Notes under the pieces: model-generated | Seen by the model: only the letters and a program-made list of their open reading frames with translations | Told to the model about the DNA's origin: nothing | Database searches by the model: none | Program-made: the position numbers and the translations under genes | Assembly: GCA_044238875.1 (NCBI GenBank) | Contig: JBIICM010000005.1 | Coordinates: forward strand, 1 to 41,202 | Length of the DNA stretch: 41,202 bases | Source of the DNA: JAIBAI01 sp044238875 | GTDB taxonomy: Bacteria > Bacteroidota > Bacteroidia > M30B66 | Direction of reading: 5' to 3' | Shown here: positions 1 through 8,166 of the stretch, one piece after another | How positions within the stretch are numbered: position 1 is the stretch's first letter | Layout: each line of letters begins with the position of its first letter

Positions 1-180
1 CTTACTTGCAGATGAAAGAAATGAGGCGAATCTGTAAGGATATTTTTACATCCGGTGCTCGAATAATTTTCCTCAGGCGCCGGCATCTGCCCTGATAACT
101 GAACGGCTACACCAAACATTAAAACATGAAATTAACAGGCCAGTTAAGGTGTCAATTTATATCTTCGCTTTTTCGACTTC
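1..180. other. left edge; possible tail of an upstream gene, no assignable product
   Basis: Two short forward frames run in from the left edge and stop at 35-37 and 93-95. Either could be the C-terminal end of a gene outside the window, but too few residues are visible to recognise a family. A near-consensus Bacteroidota -7 box, TATCTTCG (7 of 8), lies at 160-167, about 14 bases before the ATG at 181, and may be the promoter of the crotonase gene. Nothing else is seen here. Confidence 0.3.
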
Positions 181-1002
181 ATGTTTTACACTGCTGAACA
201 AACAGAAAATCTGGGAAAGGTGAGGTTTGCTTACCTGCTGCATAGCCTAAGTGATTTTTGCTTCACCATCACACTGAACAGGCCGGAAAAGAAAAATGCA
301 ATGAACCCAATGTTTATGCGGGAAATCGCATTTGCTCTGACCCATGCCAAATACAACCGTGAAATTCGGGTAGTAGTGTTAAAGGCGAACGGTTCAGTTT
401 TCTGCGCCGGTGCCGATCTTAAGGCCTTGGCTGGCAATGAAACACCTCCCGTTTCTGATGTTCCGGAACCAATGGAAGAGGTTCGGCTCGGTGATGCATT
501 TATTCAATTGTTCAAACCCTGTATTGCTAAGGTGCATGCCCCTGTTTATGCCGGAGGCTTTCTTTTGTTGGGCGGATGTACCCATGTAATTGCTGCCGAT
601 CAGGCCGTGTTCGGGCTTCCGGAGGTAAACCGCGGATTATGGCCTTTTCAGGTGATGGCCAGCCTGATGCCCCTGATGCCGGCTAGAACCCTTCTCGACT
701 GGTGCATGCGGGCGAGGGTACTAAGTGCCGCTGAGGCACTGACTGCAGGATTGATCACAGAACTTGTTGCTGCCGGTGATCTTGATGATCAGGTTGAGGC
801 ACTCAGCCGCGAACTTGCATCCAAAGCCCCACTGGCGATTCAAAAAGGGATGGAAGCTTTTCATGCCATCAAAAATTTACCAGCAGACGTGCAACATGCT
901 TATCTTTATGAGCAGTTGCAAGGATTATTAAAGTCAGAGGATGCTGCAGAAGGGTTAAAAGCCTTTGGTGAAAAAAGAACACCACAGTGGAAAGGAAGAT
1001 AA
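181..1002 (+). CDS. enoyl-CoA hydratase/isomerase (crotonase) family protein
   Basis: A 273-residue crotonase-fold protein acting on acyl-CoA thioesters in the cytoplasm. Family hallmarks are TLNRPEKKNAM (about residues 31-41), the oxyanion-hole segment FCAGADLKAL (74-83) and FGLPEVNRG (144-152). Of the two glutamates used by classical enoyl-CoA hydratases, only the second is kept (E148 in LPEV). The first, normally in GGGCE, is threonine here (GGCT, T134). This suggests an isomerase, hydrolase, lyase or unusual hydratase rather than a standard beta-oxidation hydratase. The stretch before about residue 15 has no family match, so a later start is possible, but a -7-like box at 160-167 fits the ATG at 181. 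It appears monocistronic, and the exact substrate cannot be told. Confidence 0.85.
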   Translation: MFYTAEQTENLGKVRFAYLLHSLSDFCFTITLNRPEKKNAMNPMFMREIAFALTHAKYNREIRVVVLKANGSVFCAGADLKALAGNETPPVSDVPEPMEEVRLGDAFIQLFKPCIAKVHAPVYAGGFLLLGGCTHVIAADQAVFGLPEVNRGLWPFQVMASLMPLMPARTLLDWCMRARVLSAAEALTAGLITELVAAGDLDDQVEALSRELASKAPLAIQKGMEAFHAIKNLPADVQHAYLYEQLQGLLKSEDAAEGLKAFGEKRTPQWKGR

Positions 1003-1019
1003 GCTTGTAGCGAAATCAT

Positions 1020-1051
1020 CCGGAAAAAATAAGCTGATAATTTTTCTCCGG
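1020..1051. repeat. imperfect inverted repeat between the crotonase and XRE genes
   Basis: CCGGAAAAAAT at 1020-1030 is mirrored by AATTTTTCTCCGG at 1039-1051, with one bulged base. It lies 18 bases after the crotonase stop. It could fold as a weak terminator, although no clean T-run follows, or be a protein-binding site upstream of the regulator gene. Only the symmetry is seen. Confidence 0.35.
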
Positions 1052-1077
1052 CAAAATAAACTTATCATGAATTAATT

Positions 1078-1094
1078 TAAATTTGACAAATTTA
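1078..1094 (+). promoter_or_regulatory. -7 promoter box overlapped by a palindrome (candidate XRE autoregulatory operator)
   Basis: TAAATTTG at 1078-1085 matches the Bacteroidota -7 consensus TAnnTTTG exactly. The same bases form one arm of the palindrome TAAATTT-GAC-AAATTTA (7-base arms, 1078-1094). A repressor bound here would cover the -7 box and the expected transcription start, so autorepression by the downstream XRE protein is a reasonable inference. No convincing -33 TTTG was found. The box also shows that the TTG codon at 1083 is promoter, not a start codon. Confidence 0.55.
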
Positions 1095-1100
1095 TTTATT

Positions 1101-1598
1101 ATGAAAAAGCAAGGTGAGCGACTAAAACTAATTAGGATCTCAAAGGGAATGAGTCAGGATAACGTTGCCAAAGCACTCGGCATTACCATAGGAGCATATA
1201 GCAAAATTGAAAGAGGCGGCACGCGGCTGAACCTTGATAGGCTAAACCAGTTGGCCGGAATTTTTAACATTGACCTGAACAATTTAATTGGTTACCTCAA
1301 CGGTGAATCAGATGCCATAGATCAGAAGGTTCAGCTTCCGGGAATAGGTTTTTCAGATTCGCCGAATAACCAGGAAGTTTTACTGCTGAAAAAAATTGTG
1401 CAGCTTTATGATGAAAGCAGAGATATGAATATTAAAGCGGCCCTGAAGAACCAGCTTGAGAGCAACAAAGTGAATATTCCATCATTTCTGGATGTTCTCA
1501 AAGGCGTTAATTCAAACCTTTCGCAAAAAAAGCTTGATGCCGGCCAAATCAGTAATTTTAATAAAGGTATCGAAATGCTCGAGACCCTGCTTACCTGA
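1101..1598 (+). CDS. XRE-family helix-turn-helix transcriptional regulator
   Basis: A 165-residue DNA-binding protein. An HTH_3/Cro-CI domain fills about residues 5-62: ERLKLIRISKGMSQDNVAKAL, then GAYSKIERG as recognition helix, then a leucine-rich third part ending LNNLIGYL. The remaining 100 residues are charged and helical (for example the LLLKKIVQLYDESRD segment), suit dimerisation, and match no enzyme or ligand-binding family that I recognise. ATG 1101 is chosen over an in-frame TTG at 1083, because the latter lies inside the -7 box. The predicted leader is then only about 10 bases. Its targets are unknown; the palindrome over its own promoter suggests autoregulation. Confidence 0.85.
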   Translation: MKKQGERLKLIRISKGMSQDNVAKALGITIGAYSKIERGGTRLNLDRLNQLAGIFNIDLNNLIGYLNGESDAIDQKVQLPGIGFSDSPNNQEVLLLKKIVQLYDESRDMNIKAALKNQLESNKVNIPSFLDVLKGVNSNLSQKKLDAGQISNFNKGIEMLETLLT

Positions 1599-1650
1599 GA
1601 GGCGCATCAGCTAAGGCTATAATTTTTCACTGTTTTAAGGTCTGAAGCCT

Positions 1651-1658
1651 TACTTTTG
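1651..1658 (+). promoter_or_regulatory. Bacteroidota -7 box TACTTTTG of the glycosyltransferase operon
   Basis: Exact TAnnTTTG match ending 8 bases before the ATG at 1667. With the box centred on -7, transcription would start near 1662, leaving a leader of about 5 bases. TTTT at 1633-1636 is a partial -33 match. The operon probably covers the glycosyltransferase, the 120-residue protein and gmhA. Confidence 0.55.
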
Positions 1659-1666
1659 GGCATTCA

Positions 1667-2437
1667 ATGGTAAGGCTCTCGGTAGTTATCATTACGCTTA
1701 ATGAGGAACGCAACATCAGACGGTGTCTTGAGTCTGTAAAAGATATTGCGGCAGAGATTGTTGTGGTTGACTCTGGCTCAACAGATTCAACCCGGCAGAT
1801 ATGCGAACAATTTCAGGTACGCTTTATCACACATCCCTTTAAAGGGCATATAGAGCAGAAGAATTTTGCGCTCAGCCAGGCTGCTCAAGAATATGTACTC
1901 GCGCTGGATGCCGATGAGGAAGTATCCCCGCAGTTGAAACAATCTATACAGTTAATCATTCAGCAGGGCTTTCCTGCCGGGGGATATCGCTTCAACAGGC
2001 TGAGTAATTATTGCGGAACATGGATAAAGCATGGCAGCTGGTATCCGGATACCAAACTCCGCCTGGTGAAAAAAAGTGCAGCCAGATGGGGTGGAATCAA
2101 TCCGCACGACAAGCTTGAACTTGGAGAGGGCCTTGCAGATAGCTGGATCGAGGGTGATTTGTATCATTACTCATACTATTCAGTTGATGAACATATTCGT
2201 AAACTTGATTATTTCTCAACCCTTGCTGCCAAAGCTTATTTAACCAGAGGAAAAAATGCAGGCCTTTTCAGGATTTTGGTGCGCCCGTGTTTCGCCTTTT
2301 TCAGAGATTATGTGCTTCGTGCAGGGTTTCTTGATGGCTTTGCCGGGTATCAGATAGCCCGCTTAACCGCTTGGTACACCTTTTTAAAATATGTTAAACT
2401 GCGCGAATATCAAAGCCGGAAAACACCCACTCATTAA
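1667..2437 (+). CDS. family 2 glycosyltransferase, WaaE/KdtX-like (LPS core)
   Basis: A 256-residue cytoplasmic, membrane-associated GT2 enzyme. The nucleotide-sugar domain opens with LSVVIITLNEERNIRRCLES (residues 4-23), followed by VVVDSGSTDST and the metal-binding ALDADEEVS (a DxD-type motif, near residue 85). The middle motif HGSWYPDTKLRLVKK and the C-terminal half resemble the WaaE/KdtX group, which adds sugars to the inner LPS core. gmhA two genes downstream, which starts heptose synthesis, supports an LPS-core role; the donor and acceptor are inferred only. The next gene starts 2 bases after the stop. Confidence 0.85.
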   Translation: MVRLSVVIITLNEERNIRRCLESVKDIAAEIVVVDSGSTDSTRQICEQFQVRFITHPFKGHIEQKNFALSQAAQEYVLALDADEEVSPQLKQSIQLIIQQGFPAGGYRFNRLSNYCGTWIKHGSWYPDTKLRLVKKSAARWGGINPHDKLELGEGLADSWIEGDLYHYSYYSVDEHIRKLDYFSTLAAKAYLTRGKNAGLFRILVRPCFAFFRDYVLRAGFLDGFAGYQIARLTAWYTFLKYVKLREYQSRKTPTH

Positions 2438-2439
2438 AA

Positions 2440-2802
2440 ATGATTGACCTCGATAAAAACAAGGAAATACTCAGGAACCTTGAACAAAACATGGCGATTT
2501 ATAAGGAGTCGGTACGTGAAATTGCACAAGAGATTATCTCTGGTAAGGTTTCAGGATATCCCGTATTTATTGCCAGCCGTGAACCGGTTAATCTGGGGAG
2601 AATGATCATTGACAAGGAAGAGCTGGCACTCGACTGGAGCATTTTTGCTTCAACCCTTGAGGAATTTGTGCGCCGGCAAATAATTCCGGAAAACAATCTT
2701 GAAACTTTTAAAAGCCATTATAAAAACCCTGAAGACTACATTTGTCTGTTTACGATTCTGGACGATACCTCCGCAGGTTTCATTTACATCCCTTACGAAT
2801 GA
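2440..2802 (+). CDS. conserved-looking hypothetical protein between a glycosyltransferase and gmhA
   Basis: A 120-residue soluble protein with no signal peptide or membrane segment. The first 40 residues form a charged amphipathic helix (KNKEILRNLEQNMAIYKES); the rest alternates strands and helices and ends in a hydrophobic FIYIPYE. I recognise no family and no catalytic motif. It starts 2 bases after the glycosyltransferase stop, and its TGA (2800-2802) overlaps the ATG of gmhA (2799-2801). Translation is therefore probably coupled and the protein is probably made together with GmhA. A role linked to LPS-sugar synthesis would be guilt by association only. Confidence 0.75.
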   Translation: MIDLDKNKEILRNLEQNMAIYKESVREIAQEIISGKVSGYPVFIASREPVNLGRMIIDKEELALDWSIFASTLEEFVRRQIIPENNLETFKSHYKNPEDYICLFTILDDTSAGFIYIPYE

Positions 2803-3377
2803 AAAACAATACCGACATGATCAGCCAGGTGTTTGCTGAAGCAGCCGACACCCTCCGGCAATTCATCAAAGACCCCGTTAATTTTGAGCGCATAGCAGAG
2901 GCAACCGCCATCATGGCTGAAAGTATCAGACAAGGCGGTAAGATCATATCCTGCGGTAACGGAGGCAGCATGTGTGATGCGATGCATTTTGCGGAAGAGC
3001 TCAGCGGACGGTTTCGTGACGACAGGGCTCCGATTGCTGCATTGTCTGTTTCAGATGCGTCACATCTGAGCTGCGTGGCCAATGATTATGGATATGAGCA
3101 TGTATTCTCCCGGGCCGTTCAGGCACTGGGGCGCAGGGGCGATACTTTACTCGCAATCAGCACCAGCGGTAACTCCGCTAATGTTGTTGCCGCTGCCCGA
3201 ATGGCTAAAACCCTTCACATGCAGGTGATTGGCCTCACCGGGAAAGATGGAGGTCTTCTGGCCGGCTTATGCGATGTTGAGATCAGAGCCCCGCATACTG
3301 CCTATGCCGACCGGGTGCAGGAAATACATATCAAAGTGATCCATTGCCTGATTCAGGGCATTGAACAGACTTTGTGA
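2799..3377 (+). CDS. gmhA: phosphoheptose (sedoheptulose 7-phosphate) isomerase
   Basis: 192 residues, the same length as E. coli GmhA. It converts sedoheptulose 7-phosphate to D-glycero-D-manno-heptose 7-phosphate, the first step of heptose synthesis for the LPS core. The SIS domain shows CGNGGSMCDAMHFAEEL (residues 52-68), the phosphate-binding STSGNSANV (121-129), and QEIHIKVIH near the end. The zinc ligands of the family are present: H63, E67, Q174 and H182. ATG 2799 is chosen because it overlaps the upstream stop and gives the usual family length; an in-frame start at 2742 lies inside the previous gene. No other heptose gene (hldE, gmhB, hldD) is in the window. Confidence 0.93.
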   Translation: MKNNTDMISQVFAEAADTLRQFIKDPVNFERIAEATAIMAESIRQGGKIISCGNGGSMCDAMHFAEELSGRFRDDRAPIAALSVSDASHLSCVANDYGYEHVFSRAVQALGRRGDTLLAISTSGNSANVVAAARMAKTLHMQVIGLTGKDGGLLAGLCDVEIRAPHTAYADRVQEIHIKVIHCLIQGIEQTL

Positions 3378-3487
3378 TTTTTCTCAATAATTTTTATCTT
3401 CAGATTTTTATATTCTGCTAAATCAGTTATCTTTACTCCAATTAACGGAATTTACGCTTTTATTATTTATCAATTAATGCATCTATT

Positions 3488-5026
3488 ATGCTTGTTAAAG
3501 TTTCCGGCAGTGCCGTTTATGGCATCAACGCCACCACCATTACCATTGAGGTATCAGTAGCGCAGGGTATTAAATTCTTTCTTGTTGGCCTGCCCGACAG
3601 TGCTGTTAAAGAAAGTCAGCAAAGAATTGAATCAGCTCTTAACCAAAGTGGCTACCGCATGCCCGGGAAGAAAATTGTGGTGAACATGGCTCCTGCCGAC
3701 ATCCGTAAGGAGGGTTCGTCGTTTGACCTGCCAATCGCCATCGGAATTCTGGCTGCTTCAGATCAAATACCTGAGGGTCGGATACCTGATTATATCTTCA
3801 TGGGCGAACTTTTACTTGACGGGACTTTACTGCCCCAGCGCGGGGTATTACCTATTGCTGTGCAAGCACGGAAGGAAGGTTTCAAAGGCATGATTGTGCC
3901 CGCAGAAAACGTGCGGGAAGCAGCAATTGTAAGCGGACTGGAAGTGCTTGGGGCGAATACCCTGGGAGAAGTTATTGAATTTTTATGTGGTCGTGGTGCA
4001 CTAAAAACTGCTGAGCCTGATCAGACAGCTTTAACCCAGGTTACCTCCATTGAAGGGGAAGTTGACTTTTCAGACGTGAAGGGGCAGGAAAACATTAAAA
4101 GGGCGCTTGAGATTGCAGCTGCCGGGGGGCATAACCTTATTCTGATAGGACCGCCCGGTGCCGGTAAAACCATGCTGGCCAAAAGGCTTCCCGGCATATT
4201 ACCTCCCTTTTCACTGGAAGAAGCCCTTGAAACCACAAAAATACATTCAGTGGCCGGAAAAATCGGCCGGCATGCTTCACTTCTTACCAGCAGACCGTTC
4301 AGAAGCCCGCACCATACGATTAGTGATGTAGCCTTGGTCGGTGGGGGAGGTCATCCGCAACCCGGTGAGATTTCACTGGCCCATAACGGGGTATTGTTCC
4401 TCGATGAATTGCCGGAGTTTAAGCGCACAGTGCTCGAGGTGATGCGACAACCGCTTGAAGACAGAGTAGTTACTATTTCCCGTGCAAGGTTTACAGTGGA
4501 ATATCCTGCAAGCTTTATGCTCGTGGCTTCTATGAACCCTTGTCCGTGTGGTTATTATAATCATCCTGAGAAAGATTGCGTTTGTGCGCCCGGTGTAGTT
4601 CAGAAATACCTCAACAGGATTTCAGGTCCGTTGCTTGACCGGATTGACCTGCATGTGGAGGTGACCCCCGTTAAGTTTGATGAACTCACGGCATCGCGCA
4701 GCTCAGAGCGCAGTGAGTCAATTAGAACCAGGGTTATAGCAGCCCGTGATGTGCAAAAGCGAAGATTCGATCATCTCGATGGCATATACTGCAACGCCCA
4801 GATGAATTCAAGAATGCTGCGTAATTACTGCAAAATCGGAGAAAGCGGTAATCAACTTATGAAAACCGCCATGGAGCGCCTGTCGCTATCGGCCCGTGCT
4901 TACGACCGTATACTCAAGGTAGCTCGCACCATTGCCGACCTTGAGTATTCAGAGAAAGTTGATCTTCAGCACCTGGCTGAAGCCATCCAGCTCAGAAGTC
5001 TCGACAGGGAAAACTGGGCGGGTTGA
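3488..5026 (+). CDS. comM: YifB/ComM family Mg-chelatase-like AAA+ ATPase
   Basis: 512 residues, the full family length. ComM is a hexameric helicase that promotes branch migration during integration of DNA taken up by transformation; many non-competent bacteria also keep it. The N-terminal ChlI-like domain (about 1-170) begins MLVKVSGSAVYGINATTI. The AAA core has Walker A GPPGAGKT at 221-228, Walker B NGVLFLDELPEF, and a cysteine-rich CPCGYYNHPEKDCVC stretch from C352 that is typical of YifB. The C-terminal lid domain is complete. The stop lies 4 bases from the convergent stop of bioF with no terminator between, so the two transcripts may overlap. Confidence 0.93.
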   Translation: MLVKVSGSAVYGINATTITIEVSVAQGIKFFLVGLPDSAVKESQQRIESALNQSGYRMPGKKIVVNMAPADIRKEGSSFDLPIAIGILAASDQIPEGRIPDYIFMGELLLDGTLLPQRGVLPIAVQARKEGFKGMIVPAENVREAAIVSGLEVLGANTLGEVIEFLCGRGALKTAEPDQTALTQVTSIEGEVDFSDVKGQENIKRALEIAAAGGHNLILIGPPGAGKTMLAKRLPGILPPFSLEEALETTKIHSVAGKIGRHASLLTSRPFRSPHHTISDVALVGGGGHPQPGEISLAHNGVLFLDELPEFKRTVLEVMRQPLEDRVVTISRARFTVEYPASFMLVASMNPCPCGYYNHPEKDCVCAPGVVQKYLNRISGPLLDRIDLHVEVTPVKFDELTASRSSERSESIRTRVIAARDVQKRRFDHLDGIYCNAQMNSRMLRNYCKIGESGNQLMKTAMERLSLSARAYDRILKVARTIADLEYSEKVDLQHLAEAIQLRSLDRENWAG

Positions 5027-5030
5027 AGAA

Positions 5031-6170
5031 CTACTTTACCTTCGAATCAATCGGTATACGATTGAGCAGTTCAATCAGGCTACCTATTTCTTTTGTTGAA
5101 TTAAACGCATGCAAACTGATCCGCAGCCGCTCCTGCCCTGCCGGTACGGTAGGACTCAGGATGGCGCGCACATCAAGTCCTGCATTTCTGAACTGCCCTG
5201 CCAATTTCATGGTGTTTTCATTGCCTGTAGTAATCAGGGTCTGAATAGCAGATGCTCCTGAATTGATATTTAAATGACCGGGTTTGTTAACCTGAAAATA
5301 ATTGATCAATTCATGCAATTGTGCACGTGCACTCGCATCTTCACGCAGCAATTGATAGGCCGCTTCAATCAACGCAATTGAGTGTGTGGGCAGGGCTGTG
5401 GTATAGATAAAAGACCTGGCAAAATTGATCAGGTACTCGCGAAGAACCGATGTACCGACAATTGCAGCACCATGGACTCCCATCGCCTTTCCGTAGGTAT
5501 ATATCCTTGCAAAACAATCAGCTGCCAATTTACGGTTTACCCGTCCCTCGCCAGATTGTCCGAAAATACCAATTGCGTGCGCTTCATCTACCACCAGATG
5601 CCAGCCCTGTTTTCGGCACACCTCCGAAATGGCTTGAAGCGGAGCTAAATCTCCGTCCATTGAATATACGCTCTCTACAGCTACGAATACGTTACCGGAA
5701 ACACGATCCTTCAAACGCAGCAGATCCTCTACGTCATTGTGCCTGAAAGCATAAGCTCTAGCACCCGAAAGTCTTATTCCGTCGCGTATCGAGGCATGAA
5801 TCAAACGGTCATACAATACGGTATCTGTTCTTTGCGGAACCGATGAAAAGAACCCGAGGTTTGCATCGTAGCCTGAATTAAACAACAACGCAGCCTCTGC
5901 ATGATGAAAGCAGGCAATTTGCTGTTCCATTTTTTCGGCATAGGCTGAATTTCCGCGGATTAGCCTTGAACCGCCAGATCCATTTATCCGTTGCGGATCA
6001 TCTGGCATTAACCGCTCAGCAAGTTGGGCTAAGAGAGGATTTCGGGCGAAGCCAAGGTAATCATTTGAACAAAAGTCAGTCAGCTGATCATTTGACAGGA
6101 GACTCCTCAACCGGCCTTCCTGTTTTCTCTTTTTGAGCAGTGCTTCCAGGGTTTGGCCTGCATCTGACAT
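5031..6170 (-). CDS. bioF: 8-amino-7-oxononanoate synthase (biotin synthesis)
   Basis: A 379-residue PLP enzyme of the alpha-oxoamine synthase family, which condenses pimeloyl-ACP/CoA with alanine to give KAPA. Visible features are FCSNDYLGFA near the N-terminus, NGSGGSRLIRGN (63-74), VVDEAHAIGIFG (D195 and H198 contact PLP) and YTYGKAMGVHGAA with the Schiff-base lysine K228. It lies 11 bases downstream of bioB on the same strand and is surely co-transcribed. It could be a related 2-amino-3-ketobutyrate CoA ligase by sequence alone, but the bioB neighbour makes BioF much more likely. Confidence 0.92.
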   Translation of the reverse strand: MSDAGQTLEALLKKRKQEGRLRSLLSNDQLTDFCSNDYLGFARNPLLAQLAERLMPDDPQRINGSGGSRLIRGNSAYAEKMEQQIACFHHAEAALLFNSGYDANLGFFSSVPQRTDTVLYDRLIHASIRDGIRLSGARAYAFRHNDVEDLLRLKDRVSGNVFVAVESVYSMDGDLAPLQAISEVCRKQGWHLVVDEAHAIGIFGQSGEGRVNRKLAADCFARIYTYGKAMGVHGAAIVGTSVLREYLINFARSFIYTTALPTHSIALIEAAYQLLREDASARAQLHELINYFQVNKPGHLNINSGASAIQTLITTGNENTMKLAGQFRNAGLDVRAILSPTVPAGQERLRISLHAFNSTKEIGSLIELLNRIPIDSKVK

Positions 6171-6181
6171 GGTAATAAACG

Positions 6182-7177
6182 CTATCCTACCAGTGTTTCC
6201 TGACCTGCAGGCTGCTTATCCTTGAAAGGCGCCCTGGGCTCAAGGCCGAAAATGCGGAACATTTCCATATCGGCATCAAACTCAGGATTGGGTGTGGTCA
6301 GCAGTTTTTCTCCGGTAAATATTGAGTTGGCGCCTGCCAGAAAGCACAATGCCTGCCCTTCGAGTGACATTTGCTGGCGGCCGGCACTCAGCCTCACCAC
6401 GGTGCGCGGCATTACAATACGCGTTGTGGCAACCATGCGCACCATATCCCAAACCGGAACAGGTTTTTGATTTTCAAGCGGCGTGCCTTGAACCGCTACC
6501 AATGCATTGATGGGCACCGAATCGGGATGCCGCTCAAGATTTACCAGGGTAAATAACATTCCGCAACGGTCTTCAACCGACTCTCCCATACCAATTATAC
6601 CTCCTGAGCAGACTGTAAGGTTAGCCTTGCGAACATTTTTTAAGGTTTGCAAACGGTCGTCGTAGGTGCGGGTATGAATGATATTTTCATAATGCTCTTC
6701 AGAGGTATCAAGGTTATGGTTATAGGCGTAAAGACCGGCATCAGCCAAACGGCGGGCCTGCAGCTCGGTAAGCATCCCCAATGTGCAGCAAACTTCCATA
6801 CCCATTGCATTTACTGCACCCACCATTTCAATCACCGTATCAAAATCACGGTTGTCTCTTACCTCCCGCCATGCGGCGCCCATGCATACCCTGGAAGCAC
6901 CCCCTGATTTAGCTTTTGCGGCCAGATTGGTTACCTGCTCAATGGTCATCAGTTTATGAACATCAACGCCGGTATTGTATCGGGCGGCCTGCGGACAATA
7001 ACCGCAATCTTCGGGGCATCCGCCGGTTTTGATAGAGATCAGCGAACTAACCTGCACTTCCGACCCTTTATTGTATTGCCGGTGCACCTGCGCAGCCCTG
7101 AAAATCAGTTCCAGCAGCGGCGTATTGTATATATCGAGAATTTCTTCCTTCGTCCAGTTATTGCGGATATCAGTCAT
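6182..7177 (-). CDS. bioB: biotin synthase (radical SAM)
   Basis: 331 residues. BioB inserts sulfur into dethiobiotin in the last step of biotin synthesis. The radical-SAM cluster motif GGCPEDCGYCPQ gives C54, C58 and C61. Further family segments are KSGGASRVCMGAAWR, GMEVCCTLGML (cysteine ligands of the auxiliary 2Fe-2S cluster) and YNHNLDTSEEHY. It is the first gene of a leftward bioB-bioF operon; bioA, bioC and bioD are not in the window. A -7 box at 7195-7202 lies in front. No BirA-type operator was recognised. Confidence 0.96.
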   Translation of the reverse strand: MTDIRNNWTKEEILDIYNTPLLELIFRAAQVHRQYNKGSEVQVSSLISIKTGGCPEDCGYCPQAARYNTGVDVHKLMTIEQVTNLAAKAKSGGASRVCMGAAWREVRDNRDFDTVIEMVGAVNAMGMEVCCTLGMLTELQARRLADAGLYAYNHNLDTSEEHYENIIHTRTYDDRLQTLKNVRKANLTVCSGGIIGMGESVEDRCGMLFTLVNLERHPDSVPINALVAVQGTPLENQKPVPVWDMVRMVATTRIVMPRTVVRLSAGRQQMSLEGQALCFLAGANSIFTGEKLLTTPNPEFDADMEMFRIFGLEPRAPFKDKQPAGQETLVG

Positions 7178-7194
7178 TTTGTTGGCTTAATCGG

Positions 7195-7202
7195 CAAATA
7201 TA
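7195..7202 (-). promoter_or_regulatory. -7 box TATATTTG of the bioB-bioF operon
   Basis: Read on the minus strand, this is an exact TAnnTTTG match 17 bases before the bioB ATG, giving a predicted leader of about 14 bases. No -33 TTTG is seen at the usual spacing. The region between bioB and trmD (7203-7395) contains no other recognisable feature. Confidence 0.5.
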
Positions 7203-7395
7203 GCTAAGGAAGAGACATCTCATACAGCGAATTGCGACTACGATTATATAAGCTGTAAACCAATCGCCTGCCCCTCCGCCCTATCTCTCACTACAATGCT
7301 GGTCATTGATTAGAATTAACCGTCGCCGAATGGATATTCCAATGGCTGAGGTATGAAAACAAACGATGACACCAGATTTTACGGCAAATCCTCCT

Positions 7396-7403
7396 TAATT
7401 TTG
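7396..7403 (+). promoter_or_regulatory. trmD: -7 box TAATTTTG of trmD; predicted leaderless start
   Basis: An exact TAnnTTTG match ends only 4 bases before the GTG start at 7408. If the box is centred at -7, the transcript begins at about 7407, so the mRNA would be essentially leaderless. The -33 element is not clear (TTTT at 7377-7380 is too close). Confidence 0.5.
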
Positions 7404-7407
7404 TGCT

Positions 7408-8085
7408 GTGCAAATTCACATCATATCGGTACTACCTGAACTTCTTGAAAGCCCTTTTTCACATTCCATTTTAAAAAGAGCCATTGCGAAAAACCTTGTT
7501 GCTTTGCACATCCATAATCTGCGCGATTATAGCACCAATAAGCACCGGAGTGTTGACGATTATGCTTTTGGCGGAGGAGCCGGCATGGTGATGATGCCTG
7601 AGCCCATTGTAAATTGCCTAGAGAAACTTCAGGAACATCAAAAATTCGATGAGGTTATTTACATGAGTCCGGATGGGGAACACCTTACACAACCATTGGC
7701 TAACCAGCTCTCCACCCTCAAAAGCATGGCCATCCTTTGCGGACATTATAAAGGTATTGACGAGCGCATCCGGCAGCATTTTATCACCAGGGAAATCTCT
7801 ATCGGTGACTATGTGCTTTCGGGGGGCGAGCTTGCTGCGGCAGTTGTTTGTGATGCAGTAATCAGACTGCTGCCCGGGGTGCTTTCAGATGAAACATCAG
7901 CACTCACCGACTCCTTTCAGGATCATCTGCTGGCGCCACCTGTTTATACGCGACCAGCTGATTTCAGAGGACTTAAAGTGCCGGATGTATTGCTATCAGG
8001 CAATACGGCAATGGTTGAGCAGTGGCGACATGAGCAGGCCATTCAACGCACAAGGGAAAGAAGGCCCGGATTATTCAAAGAATAA
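7408..8085 (+). CDS. trmD: tRNA (guanine-N1)-methyltransferase
   Basis: A 225-residue SPOUT-class methyltransferase that makes m1G37 in tRNAs, preventing +1 frameshifts. It starts MQIHIISVLPELL with a GTG codon; no earlier in-frame start fits. Family segments include NLRDYSTNKHRSVDDYAFGGGAGMVM, CGHYKGIDERI, and the trefoil-knot AdoMet site IGDYVLSGGELAAAV. rplS follows 81 bases later. The usual rpsP-rimM partners are absent upstream, where the biotin operon lies instead. Confidence 0.96.
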   Translation: MQIHIISVLPELLESPFSHSILKRAIAKNLVALHIHNLRDYSTNKHRSVDDYAFGGGAGMVMMPEPIVNCLEKLQEHQKFDEVIYMSPDGEHLTQPLANQLSTLKSMAILCGHYKGIDERIRQHFITREISIGDYVLSGGELAAAVVCDAVIRLLPGVLSDETSALTDSFQDHLLAPPVYTRPADFRGLKVPDVLLSGNTAMVEQWRHEQAIQRTRERRPGLFKE

Positions 8086-8166
8086 TTTTTGGTCAACTTC
8101 ATTCGTATTAAAAGTTTTACTAATATTGCACTCCTTTTTCAGGAACCCTTATTTGACAAAGAGAAA

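Noticed and set aside
1083..1100. TTG start for the XRE regulator
   Set aside because: It lies inside the -7 promoter box and the operator-like palindrome; ATG 1101 gives the normal HTH N-terminus.
2742..2798. Longer GmhA starting inside the previous gene
   Set aside because: Adds 19 residues absent from the family; the start at 2799 gives the usual 192.
7203..7395. Possible tRNA or riboswitch between bioB and trmD
   Set aside because: No cloverleaf, no known riboswitch motif and no strong stem could be found by eye.
8089..8166. N-terminal extension of ribosomal protein L19
   Set aside because: The extra 26 residues do not match L19 and ATG 8167 gives the normal length.
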